DNA of 17,167 nucleotides, taken from assembly GCA_964480475.1 (NCBI GenBank), contig CAYZPW010000079.1:1-17167 (forward strand), read 5' to 3'. This document shows positions 5,853-13,620 of the stretch, piece after piece. Source of the stretch: CAYZPW01 sp964480475. Its GTDB lineage: Bacteria; B130-G9. The notes beneath the pieces were generated by a model. It did no database searches and had not been told where the DNA came from. It was given only the letters and a program-made list of their open reading frames with translations. A program made the translations under genes and the position numbers. Every line of letters begins with the position of its first letter. Position 1 is the first letter of the stretch.

Positions 5853-7130
5853 ATGCATTACTTGGGAGAGATGCTTTGGCCCGAGGCGGAGCTGTTCTTG
5901 CTTTTGCTGCGCTCGGAGTTGAGTGAGGCGCAAAGGCGCCGAGCGACAGAGATCGCCGATAACGGTCCCAATTGGTCCCGTTTTGAGATGCTATGCAGAC
6001 GTTTCAGGCTCTCTCACGTTGTTGCCTACAACCTGAAGGCCTTCGATGACGAGACGATCGTCCCCCCAGGTCTTCGCAAGCGATATGACGCACTTCTTTG
6101 GTCGGCGCTCGTCAGGAACCAGTTCTGGATGTTCGGTCGGGAGTTGCCCTCGATAAGCCTTGCTCTTAAAGCAAGTGGGGTTGATGCGATGCTGTTGAAG
6201 GGGCCGGTTCTCGCGGCGATGAACTATGCCAGCCCGGGCCTGCGGCTCTTTGGCGACCTTGATTTTTTGGTTCGAGTGGAGCAAATGGACACAGCGGCTG
6301 ACGCACTTATGAAGATCGGCTTCGAGGTTCCGGAGTCCAGGAAGCATCTTCTTAAGAAGAGTCGCGAGGACCGTAAAACGTTTCCGCCGCTAGTGAGGCA
6401 GAGCTCGTCCGGGCAGATCATTATGATCGACCTCCACTGGCGGTTGAGTGAGAAGTTTGAGACGAATGAGGCCAGGTTGTGGGAAAGGGCTAAGCGTCAC
6501 AAGTTTGGGGATAGCTCACTTCTTGTGCCTTCTGCTGAGCATAGGCTTTACCACCTTTGCCTTCATACTGCGCAGCATGGTTTCAGTCCTGAGATTTGGG
6601 ACGGCTCATACCTAACCATGCAATGTGCTTGCGACATCGACGCGATAATTCGCAGCGACGGCGCAAGCCTTGATTGGGGGGAATTGCAGCAGATAGTTTC
6701 GTTTTCGAGGGCGGGGACGCACTGCTACAGCTATTTTAGGTTATCGGAGGCTTTGTTTGGAACGGACGTCCCCCAACAGGTTTATGACGCGTTGTTGGGA
6801 GGGGATGATTCTCGAGTTGGCACAGACTGGGCGATGATTGCGAAGAGGTTCTTGCACGGTGCTCCGGACGATGTCAAGCGGCTGGCCTATAATCTTCTGT
6901 TACGTCGAGAGGTCATGGACCGAGCAAAGCTGAGGCGCTTCTTCAGGAGGTGTTTCCCGCCTGTTGCAGCCGTAGCGCGGCATTATGGGGTGTCCGAGCG
7001 TTCCCTGCTCAGGTATCTTTGTTACGCTCGCAGGCTGCTGCGGCCCGCCATTCTAAGAAAGGGCTTGTTCTTGAGTTTCAGGTTAGCACAGATGCTGCTG
7101 CGACGTGCGCTTCAGCGGAGTCGCTCCTAA
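5853..7130 (+). CDS. Nucleotidyltransferase-fold family protein (PF14907 type)
   Basis: This 425-residue protein resembles the uncharacterised nucleotidyltransferase family NTP_transf_5. The diagnostic segment is ALKASGVDAMLLKGPVLA (about 104-121), followed by LRLFGDLDFLVR (about 130-141). There LKG corresponds to the glycine-containing strand-turn and GDLD supplies the D-x-D-type acidic pair expected to bind metal and nucleotide. A later HLCLHTAQHGF segment (about 230-240) is also typical. Members are often found near exopolysaccharide, lasso-peptide or other surface/peptide biosynthesis genes, but their reaction is not established. The C-terminal part is basic and helical. Start choice: ATG 5853 directly follows an in-frame TAG (5850-5852), and the ribosome binding site is poor. 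It is separated from rimP by a 349-367-nt spacer, so it is probably its own transcription unit. Confidence 0.75.
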   Translation: MHYLGEMLWPEAELFLLLLRSELSEAQRRRATEIADNGPNWSRFEMLCRRFRLSHVVAYNLKAFDDETIVPPGLRKRYDALLWSALVRNQFWMFGRELPSISLALKASGVDAMLLKGPVLAAMNYASPGLRLFGDLDFLVRVEQMDTAADALMKIGFEVPESRKHLLKKSREDRKTFPPLVRQSSSGQIIMIDLHWRLSEKFETNEARLWERAKRHKFGDSSLLVPSAEHRLYHLCLHTAQHGFSPEIWDGSYLTMQCACDIDAIIRSDGASLDWGELQQIVSFSRAGTHCYSYFRLSEALFGTDVPQQVYDALLGGDDSRVGTDWAMIAKRFLHGAPDDVKRLAYNLLLRREVMDRAKLRRFFRRCFPPVAAVARHYGVSERSLLRYLCYARRLLRPAILRKGLFLSFRLAQMLLRRALQRSRS

Positions 7131-7146
7131 ACGGAGAATAGTGCTG

Positions 7147-7169
7147 GCCCGCCTGTATCACGGGCTTTG
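7147..7169 (+). terminator. Weak hairpin with short T-run after the nucleotidyltransferase gene
   Basis: GCCCG (7147-7151) pairs with CGGGC (7161-7165) around a 9-nt loop and is followed by TTTG. It lies 17 nt after the stop codon. The stem is short and the T-run poor, so termination efficiency is doubtful. Confidence 0.3.
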
Positions 7170-7423
7170 TCGCCCCCCTTTCGCTCTCTTGACCCGCGCA
7201 GTGCGCCTCGTTGCGCCCCATGGCGAACGGAGTCCTCGACACAAGGCGGACGGCAGACTTCGCCAGCCCACTTTGCCGTAGTAGCTACGAAGGCTCAATA
7301 GTTTCTGGCTCGGGGCCAACGTTGGCTGAAAAGGAGGCTCCTCCGCGTTTCCCTACTTGTCCCGCATCCGTTTTTTTCGACGAGTTTAGGGGCAGCGTGC
7401 GCAGACCCATCGGACGAAAACAT

Positions 7424-7453
7424 TTGACAGAAAATGTCGAGCAACTTATTGTT
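7424..7453 (+). promoter_or_regulatory. Candidate sigma-70-type promoter for rimP-nusA-infB
   Basis: A perfect -35 hexamer TTGACA (7424-7429) is followed after 18 nt by TATTGT (7448-7453), four of six matches to TATAAT. It lies about 45 nt upstream of the preferred rimP start. The -35 overlaps a small inverted repeat GACAGAAAATGTC. Placement is by eye. Confidence 0.45.
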
Positions 7454-7497
7454 GTTGCGATTCTAGCGCCTGACAAATAATGTGCGCAGGGCAAGAC

Positions 7498-7998
7498 ATG
7501 AATGCAGTAGCCGACAAGGCATGGGCTTTGACCGAGCCGGTCTGTGCCGAGCTCGGTCTTCAGCTTGTTGATGTTGGTTTTAGGAAGAGGGGGAGTAAGT
7601 GGTTCTTGACCGTTTTAGCGGACAAGGTGGGCGGTGTCACGGTAGCCGACCTGAGAGAGTTGAGTGCTCAGCTTGACCCTCTTCTGGACATCGAGGACTT
7701 TATTCCGCATCAATATATATTGGAGGTCTCTTCGCCCGGGATTATGAGGCCCCTGAAGCGACCTGATGATTTCGAGCGATTTAGTGGTCAAAAGGCCAAG
7801 GTTTTTCTTTCCGAGATAGTTGGGAACAGAATGAAGTTCGTGGGCAAGATTGAAGGCGTGATTCAGAGAGATGACCGCGTAGCAATAGTTTTTGAGCTTT
7901 CGTCTAAGGAGCAGCTAGAGGTGCCGTTTGACCTCATCCGGCGAGCTAATCTGTATTATACGACGAAGGAATTGCTGGCCGGTGTTGACAGGAAATAG
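7498..7998 (+). CDS. rimP: Ribosome maturation factor RimP
   Basis: This 166-residue protein is required for maturation of the 30S ribosomal subunit. It shows the two-domain RimP pattern: an N-terminal alpha/beta domain with LTEPVCAELGLQLVDVGFRKRGSKWFLTVLAD, then LRELSAQLDPLLDIED and the hallmark YILEVSSPGIMRPLKRPDDFERFSGQKAKV. A C-terminal SH3-like barrel ends with VPFDLIRRANLYY. The length fits the family. I chose ATG 7498 because AGGG lies six bases upstream, and the in-frame ATG at 7480 lacks a ribosome binding site; six extra residues are possible. nusA follows after 20 nt, the widespread rimP-nusA order, so they are almost surely co-transcribed. Confidence 0.93.
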   Translation: MNAVADKAWALTEPVCAELGLQLVDVGFRKRGSKWFLTVLADKVGGVTVADLRELSAQLDPLLDIEDFIPHQYILEVSSPGIMRPLKRPDDFERFSGQKAKVFLSEIVGNRMKFVGKIEGVIQRDDRVAIVFELSSKEQLEVPFDLIRRANLYYTTKELLAGVDRK

Positions 7999-8018
7999 CG
8001 GGGGTCGAGACCGGTTTT

Positions 8019-9335
8019 ATGAACAAGCAGCTAATCAAGGCGATAGAGTCCTTAGAGTTCGAGAAAGGTATATCCAAAGAGAAGCTGATAAGTGCTGTGG
8101 AGACAGCGCTAGCCGCTGCCATAGGACGCGACGTCGAGGCGGCGCCGAAGAATGTAGAGGTTAAGATAGACCCTTCAAGCGGCGAGGTCTCCATTTTTGA
8201 GGTCAAGCGCGTCGTTGAGGTCGTATGCGAGCCTGACCTCGAGATAGAAGCCTCCCGTGTTAGGGACCTCCCTCCCGACGCTCACCTAGAAGGTGATTTG
8301 GTCAAGACCCCCAAGGAGGTCAGGGACTTCGGACGGATTGCTGCGCAGATTGCCAAGCAGGTAATCATGCAGAAGGTTAGGGAGGCGGAGAAAGAGGCAG
8401 TTCAGTCCGAATACGGCGACCGAGTTGGTGAGATGGTTACCGGCCTTGTGATCCGTTCGGAGCCGGCCGGGACGGTCTTGGACCTCGGGCGGGCCGAGGG
8501 GATGGTTTTTAGGCGTGCGCAGCTTGCCCAAGAACGATTTCGCTACGGCGACCGGGTCTGTGCTTACGTTGTGGAGGTTGCGGAGCGTCGAAGTCGTGCG
8601 CAGGTTATTCTCTCTCGTGCTCATCCCGGTCTCGTCAGGAGGCTCTTCGAGTCCGCCGTGGCTGAGGTGGGAAGCGGGATAGTTGAGATTAAGGACATAG
8701 AAAGGATAGCGGGTGAGCGGACCAAGCTAAGCGTCGTATCCCATGACGAAAGCGTTGACGCGGTGGGCGCTTGCGTAGGCGTTAGGGGGTCTAGGGTCCA
8801 GACGGTGATTAGGGAGCTCAAAGGCGAGCTGATCGACATCGTCAACTGGGACCCAGACCCAGGGAACTACATTCGCAACGCGCTCGTTCCGGCCAAGGTC
8901 CTTTCTGTCCAGATTGATGAGGAAAAAAAGACGGCTCGAGTGGTTGTTCCTGATGAGGATTTCTCTCAAGCAGTGGGGCGGCACTGGCAGAACGTTTCCT
9001 TGGCGGGCAAGCTGACTGGCTATTCGCTCCAGGTCCTGAAGGAGTCCTCGGCCAGGGAGGAGGATGGCCGCAGGTTGGAGGCTCTTGAGCACTTCAAGGA
9101 GTCGCTTGTCAGCGAGGTTGGGCTCGACGAGGAGAGCCTCAACGTGCTTGATAGTGAAGGATTGTTGTCAATTGAGGCTATTGCGGCCAAGACGTATGTT
9201 GAGCTCGCTAAACTGCTTGATATTAAGATGAAGTTGGCCCGGGCCGCTGTCCATTACGCTCAGGGCAAGATGCGTGTGGACACCGAGGCCGGCCCGAAGG
9301 CCGGTCAAGCGGCCCGAGAGGGAACTGGTGACTAG
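8019..9335 (+). CDS. nusA: Transcription termination/antitermination factor NusA
   Basis: This 438-residue protein binds RNA polymerase and nascent RNA to control pausing, termination and antitermination. The N-terminal RNAP-binding domain (about 1-125) begins MNKQLIKAIESLEFEKGISK. An S1 domain (about 130-200) has GLVIRSEPAGTVLDLGRAEG and VILSRAHPGLVRRLFE. The KH1 domain carries GACVGVRGSRVQ, with an intact GxxG loop at G254-G257, and IDIVNWD. KH2 follows, but its GxxG loop reads G320-R-H-W323: the second glycine is tryptophan (codon TGG 8985-8987). A helical C-terminal segment (VGLDEESLNVLDSEGLLSIEAIAAK, about 366-390) resembles one HhH/acidic-repeat unit, fewer than in E. coli. The gene sits between rimP and infB as usual, with a 310-nt gap before infB instead of ylxR. 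Confidence 0.94.
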   Translation: MNKQLIKAIESLEFEKGISKEKLISAVETALAAAIGRDVEAAPKNVEVKIDPSSGEVSIFEVKRVVEVVCEPDLEIEASRVRDLPPDAHLEGDLVKTPKEVRDFGRIAAQIAKQVIMQKVREAEKEAVQSEYGDRVGEMVTGLVIRSEPAGTVLDLGRAEGMVFRRAQLAQERFRYGDRVCAYVVEVAERRSRAQVILSRAHPGLVRRLFESAVAEVGSGIVEIKDIERIAGERTKLSVVSHDESVDAVGACVGVRGSRVQTVIRELKGELIDIVNWDPDPGNYIRNALVPAKVLSVQIDEEKKTARVVVPDEDFSQAVGRHWQNVSLAGKLTGYSLQVLKESSAREEDGRRLEALEHFKESLVSEVGLDEESLNVLDSEGLLSIEAIAAKTYVELAKLLDIKMKLARAAVHYAQGKMRVDTEAGPKAGQAAREGTGD

Positions 9336-9645
9336 TGCTTAGCGCAAAGCAATCACCTACAATCCTTCAGAACTGGTTCGTTCTACCGCTATGCGGCTCG
9401 TGGGGTTCACCCATGGCCGCTCGCGTTGTTTCCTTTCGGGGCATCAAAGGGTCGCGGTTGATAGCGTGCAGACTTGTGGAAGCAAGCATCGGTGACGCGT
9501 TCATCTGCTAGCGTGCTGTCATGCAGCATAGGCAGGCCCCACCTTAGCCTGTTTTTGTTGGCGGGATGTATCTAGAGGAATAAGGCACTTAAGTTCGTTT
9601 GATCTGCACAATACTGGCATCCTTGAGAGTATATAGAAGTTAGGT
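9336..9645. other. 310-nt nusA-infB spacer without ylxR
   Basis: The usual small gene ylxR, with its R-x-C-x-x-C-R signature, is not seen. One 58-residue frame begins at GTG 9335, overlapping the nusA stop, and ends at 9511; it has no such motif or other recognisable content. I see no tRNA and no clear terminator. Confidence 0.5.
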
Positions 9646-11738
9646 ATGGCCAACCTGCGCATACATCAGCTCGCCAAAGAGCTTCAGCTGGGTTCNNNNN
9701 NNNNNCAAAGAGTATTCTGTCCGTGCTTGAAGAGCTGGGCGTTTCTGCGAAATCTCACATGAGTGGGATCGACGAAGTGACGGCCGAGCTGGTCAGGGAG
9801 TATTTTGCCGAGAAAGAGAAGCCGCCGAGCGAGGCCAAGGTCGCGCGAAAAGCGAAGCCCAAGGTCTCAAAAACCGCCGCTCGTAAGCCTGCAAGGGTAG
9901 CCGCCGAGAAGGTCAAGCCCACCAAGCCCAAGAAGGAGAGGGTCAAAAGGAAGAAGGCCAAGGTCGAAGAGAAAGTTGAGGCACCGCCCAAGATCGTCCT
10001 GGAGAGGTCGCTGACGGTTGAGGACCTAGCCTATCAGCTCGGGGTCGCGTCGGAACAGCTCGATGACGCCTTGCGAGAGGAAGGCAAGGAGACAGCGGCC
10101 AGCAAGGTCCTGGACGTTGAGACCACGATGCGCCTCGCCTCGCGATTTGGTTTTGAGATCGAGGTTGGAAAGGGAGCGAAGGACGCGCTGTTGAAAATCG
10201 CGCTGGACACCAGGGAGGCGCGAAAGAACGTCGGTCGCAGGGCGCCCGTCGTTACGATTATGGGTCACGTTGACCACGGCAAGACGACGATCTTGGACGA
10301 GATAAGGAAGTCGAAGATAACTGAGGCCGAGCCCGGCAGCATTACCCAGCACATCGGGGCCTATTACGTCAATACAAAGCAGGGGGACGTGGTTTTCTTG
10401 GACACGCCCGGGCACGAGGCGTTTACAGCGATGCGTGCTCGCGGCGCTCACGTCACCGACATCGTCGTTCTGGTGGTAGCGGTTGACGACGGCGTTATGC
10501 CTCAGACGCAAGAGGCAATACGTCATTCACAGGCCGCGGGTGTTCCGATAGTGGTTGCGCTCAACAAGATGGACCGGGCCGAGCAGAACGTGGAACGAGT
10601 GAAGCGCAGTTTCGCGCGATTTGGGCTCATTCCGGAGGAAGAGGGTGGGGAGACTATTTTCGTTCAGACGTCCGCAATCAACCGACAGGGCCTGGACTCG
10701 CTTATCGAGATGATACTCCTGGTCGCGGAGATGGCCGATTTGAAAGCGCCTCGTGAGGGCCCGGCGAAAGGCGTGGTCATCGAGACAAGGCTGGACAAAG
10801 GCAAGGGACCTGTCGCAACGGTTCTGGTCCAGGAAGGTTCACTGAAGCGCGGTGATGTTTTCGTTGCTGGGACAATCTCGGGCAAGGTGCGAGCTATGAC
10901 CGACGACCGTGGCCGCACCGTCAAAGCGGCCGGCCCTTCGCACCCGGTCGAGGTCATGGGCTTTGGAGCGCTTCCTGACGCGGGCGATCCTTTCAACGTT
11001 ATCCCGAAGAGCACGAAGGCGAAGGAATATCTGGCCAGCCTCGCGGAACTCCAGCGCGATGAGGATGCGCGAGGTGCGCCTCAGGTGCGTCGTGAGGCGA
11101 TTCTCTTGCCATTTGAGGTGCTGCAAGAGAACTGCCTTAGCCTCATCCTTAAGGTGGACGTCTTCGGCTCAATGGGTGCACTCAGTGGCTCCTTATCGAA
11201 GCTTGCGACGGAAGAAGTGAAGCTCAAAATCATCCACTCCGGCGTTGGCAGTGTGACCAAGGCCGATGTGTCATTGGCTGAGATCGCCTCGGCCGAGATC
11301 ATCGGCTTCGGGATAAGAGTCGGTCCGCAGATCAGCGCGTTCGCTAAGCAGCAAGGCGTAACGATAAAGGTATTCGACATCATCTATTCGCTTCTTGACT
11401 ACGTAGAGACGGTCATCAAGAAGATGGAAAAGCCGACGTTGGTCGAGGAGGAGCTCGGCACGGCCGAGGTCCGGGCGGTGTTCTCGATTCCCTCGCTTGG
11501 CAAGGTGGCGGGCTGCTACGTCCTGACCGGCAAGATAACCCGCAGTGGCAAGGCAAGGCTTCTGCGCGGCGGCGAGGAGGTCTATACTGGCCGGATTGGG
11601 TCGCTCAAGCGATTCAAGAAGGACGTCAAACAGGTTCAAACGAATTTCGACTGCGGCATCGGTCTGCACGGCTTTCAGGATTACCAGGAGGAAGATGTAA
11701 TCCACTGCTACCGTCTTGTGGAAAAAGCGTCAGAGTAG
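9646..11738 (+). CDS. infB: Translation initiation factor IF-2 (N-terminal codons interrupted by assembly gap)
   Basis: IF-2 is the GTPase that places fMet-tRNA on the 30S subunit and promotes subunit joining. The true start is ATG 9646 (MANLRIHQLAKELQLGS), the classic IF2_N opening. Ten Ns (9696-9705) then interrupt it, and the frame resumes as KSILSVLEELGV. As drawn the two halves are out of frame; a gap length of 3n+2 would restore it. A Lys/Ala/Pro-rich linker and a second IF2_N-like unit (LAYQLGVASEQLDDAL) precede the G domain: GHVDHGKT (G1), DTPGHEAF (G3), NKMD (G4), TSA (G5). Domains II-IV follow (VIETRLDKGKGPVATVLVQEG, LILKVDVFGSMGAL, HSGVGSVTKADVSLA, then the C-terminal fMet-tRNA-binding barrel ending with ECG-like DCGIGL). 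At about 690 residues it is a short-to-medium form. It lies downstream of nusA as usual. Confidence 0.94.
9696..9705. other. Assembly gap of ten Ns inside infB
   Basis: The run has the look of an arbitrary-size placeholder. Flanking codons give ...ELQLGS before and KSILSVLEEL after. Comparison with the common IF2_N pattern ELG-x-SSKELL suggests that only a couple of bases may be missing; the reading frame needs a length of 2, 5, 8, 11 and so on. Confidence 0.9.
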
Positions 11739-11751
11739 GTCGGGGCAGGCT

Positions 11752-13482
11752 ATGGCTGGGGATAGCGGCGAGGAGTTCAACCTCTTACTCATTCAATTGC
11801 CGCTCGCGATCAACGAGCGACACAAGCATGTCATGCCGCTGTCGCTTCTTTACATCGCGGCCTATCTGCGGGAGCAGATTTCTGGCATTGACGTAGAGAT
11901 ACTCGACGCCCAGGCCGAGAACCTCACTTACGACGAGCTCTGTCGTCGCGTCTGGCTAAAGAGGCGGGACGTAATCGGGATAACGTTTTGGACCGCGCAG
12001 GCCACGTTTGCGTATGCTTTGAGTCCGGCGCTCAAAAAGCTCTGTCCCAACGCCAAGATAGTATTCGGCGGCGTTCACACCACGATCTTTCCAGATGAGG
12101 CCTCCAAGCACGCCGATTACGTCATAACCCGCGAGGGTGAACGGTCGTTTTGCGAGCTCGTCAAGCGGCTGATGGCCGGCCAGAAGCTCGACGGCATCCC
12201 TGGATTTGGCTATCGCCCAAGCCCCGATGAGGACTTCAAATCATGGCCGGATGACGGCTTTATTCAGGACCTCGACGAGTTGCCGTTCCCGGCATGGGAC
12301 CTTCTGAAGCTCGATTGCTACACCACCGACATGCACGTAACGGGCGGGAAGCGCGTGCCGGTCATCGGTTCTCGCGGCTGCCCCTACAACTGTGTCTATT
12401 GCACCTCGCCATTCCTGTGGCGGCGCAAGGTTAGGTATCGGGCCCCGGTCAAGGTCGTCGATGAGATAGAGACTATCGGCCGGCAGCTTGGCATCCACCA
12501 GATACACTTCTGGGACGACAACCTGTTTATGGTTCGCGACTACATCAAGCCATTGTGCGAGGAGATAATCCGCCGAGGACTGAGGATAAACTGGGTGGGC
12601 CTAACACGAGCATCGCACCTGATCAAGAACGCTGACCTGATGCAGCTGGCCAAGGACTCAGGCTGCATCGGGATGGAGATAGGCATCGAGAGCGCCAATC
12701 CCGAGACGTTCGAGATGATAGACAAGCAGGAGTCGCTTGAGGACATCATGACGTGCGCGAGGATACAGGCGCAGGTCGGGATGTATCCTATGTTCACATA
12801 CATGGCGTTCAATCCCGGTGAGACGCTAGCCGGCTACTACCTACAGGCCAACTTCATCGACAAGATACATGAAGGCCTCCCGTGGGCCGAGCATTTCCAT
12901 CCGTTAGCGTATCCCGTTTACGTGGGCCAGTTCTGCACCGCTCATCCAGGCACAAAACTCTATGACATGGCGCCTCGCCTCGGGATAGTCCTCGCCAAGG
13001 ATTGGGCCGATTACTACCACCACAAGATCAACTTCGTCCCGGATTCTCTGCTGGACGATGTCCCGATAAGAAACATCGAGAAGCTCAGGCCAGTCGATTA
13101 CTGGATATGCGTCAATGCAATGGGTGGGACGAATTACGAGTTCTACCACGAGCATCAGACGACAATGGAACACAGGATAAGGCACGCCAAGTATCTGAAG
13201 TTCGTGAAGGCGTTTTTCGATTCGTGCGACGGTAGATTGACGCTGCGACAGATATGGCGCGAGCTGACCGCCTACCAGAGGATGGATGCTGACGAATCTC
13301 TCCGATACGTCGCATTTACATCGCTGGTCCTTGGCCAATTGGGGCTGATTCGGTCGGCAATCTTCCAAAAGGACCTCGACGTTCGGCCCAAGAAGATCGA
13401 CTTGCCCATCGGTAACAAGGAGCTTTGGAAGTTCGAGCTCTTCCGCCATACCGGCGGCGTATTTGATGTATTCAGTAGCTAG
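11752..13482 (+). CDS. B12-binding-domain radical SAM protein of unknown substrate
   Basis: From ATG 11752 (14 nt after the infB stop) this is 576 residues. The N-terminal cobalamin-binding Rossmann domain (about 10-130) shows LLLIQLPLAINERHKHVMPL, then IGITFWTAQ and FGGVHTTIFPDEASKHADYV followed by REGERSF. The radical SAM domain has the cluster motif CPYNCVYC (C210, C214, C217) and the SAM-binding IEIGIES-like segment GMEIGIESANPETF. The C-terminal part (about 430-576) includes a tyrosine-rich section and a helical DGRLTLRQIWRELTAYQRM segment, reminiscent of a small winged-helix or carrier-interaction domain. An upstream ATG (11716) would overlap infB and is less likely. Members of this broad class methylate unreactive carbons or act in lipid, cofactor and natural-product pathways; the substrate cannot be read from sequence. 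Tight spacing suggests read-through from infB. Confidence 0.85.
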   Translation: MAGDSGEEFNLLLIQLPLAINERHKHVMPLSLLYIAAYLREQISGIDVEILDAQAENLTYDELCRRVWLKRRDVIGITFWTAQATFAYALSPALKKLCPNAKIVFGGVHTTIFPDEASKHADYVITREGERSFCELVKRLMAGQKLDGIPGFGYRPSPDEDFKSWPDDGFIQDLDELPFPAWDLLKLDCYTTDMHVTGGKRVPVIGSRGCPYNCVYCTSPFLWRRKVRYRAPVKVVDEIETIGRQLGIHQIHFWDDNLFMVRDYIKPLCEEIIRRGLRINWVGLTRASHLIKNADLMQLAKDSGCIGMEIGIESANPETFEMIDKQESLEDIMTCARIQAQVGMYPMFTYMAFNPGETLAGYYLQANFIDKIHEGLPWAEHFHPLAYPVYVGQFCTAHPGTKLYDMAPRLGIVLAKDWADYYHHKINFVPDSLLDDVPIRNIEKLRPVDYWICVNAMGGTNYEFYHEHQTTMEHRIRHAKYLKFVKAFFDSCDGRLTLRQIWRELTAYQRMDADESLRYVAFTSLVLGQLGLIRSAIFQKDLDVRPKKIDLPIGNKELWKFELFRHTGGVFDVFSS

Positions 13483-13498
13483 TCCAAAGTCGAAGGTC

Positions 13499-13516
13499 GT
13501 AGGGGTGCCGCTTGCC
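13499..13516 (+). repeat. Inverted intergenic repeat, copy A (GTAGGGGTGCCGCTTGCC)
   Basis: This 18-nt unit matches the reverse complement of 13554-13571 at 15 of 18 positions; the shared ends are GTAGGGG and GCTTGCC. It lies 17 nt after the radical SAM stop codon. Confidence 0.5.
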
Positions 13517-13547
13517 GCATCCTGCTTCAATTCGTCAAATGCACACA

Positions 13548-13571
13548 GGGCGGGGCAAGCACCGCCCCTAC
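13548..13571 (-). repeat. Inverted intergenic repeat, copy B, with GC hairpin
   Basis: The minus strand of 13571-13554 reads GTAGGGGCGGTGCTTGCC, the inverted partner of 13499-13516. The copy also contains a local hairpin, GGGCGG (13548-13553) with CCGCCC (13562-13567) around an 8-nt loop. A pyrimidine tract with two T6 runs follows (13580-13602), so it might also attenuate transcription between the radical SAM and glycosyltransferase genes. Confidence 0.5.
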
Positions 13572-13620
13572 ATCATCCCTTTCTCCTTTTTTCCTTTTTT
13601 CCCTTCCGTGTTACGGATAG

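Larger units (their letters stand above)
7131..7497. other. Spacer before rimP: weak hairpin and candidate promoter, no gene
   Basis: No supported gene lies between the nucleotidyltransferase gene and rimP. A TTG-initiated 89-residue frame ending at 7480 has no ribosome binding site and no recognisable content. The stretch contains a weak hairpin near its start and a promoter-like pair of hexamers near its end. Confidence 0.55.

Noticed and set aside
7211..7480. 89-residue TTG-initiated frame before rimP
   Set aside because: No ribosome binding site, no recognisable content, and it spans the candidate rimP promoter.
9335..9511. 58-residue GTG frame after nusA, considered as ylxR
   Set aside because: Lacks the R-x-C-x-x-C-R signature and other YlxR features.
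11716..11751. Upstream ATG for the radical SAM gene overlapping infB
   Set aside because: It would overlap IF-2's conserved C-terminus by 23 nt; ATG 11752 leaves a normal N-terminus before the cobalamin-binding domain.
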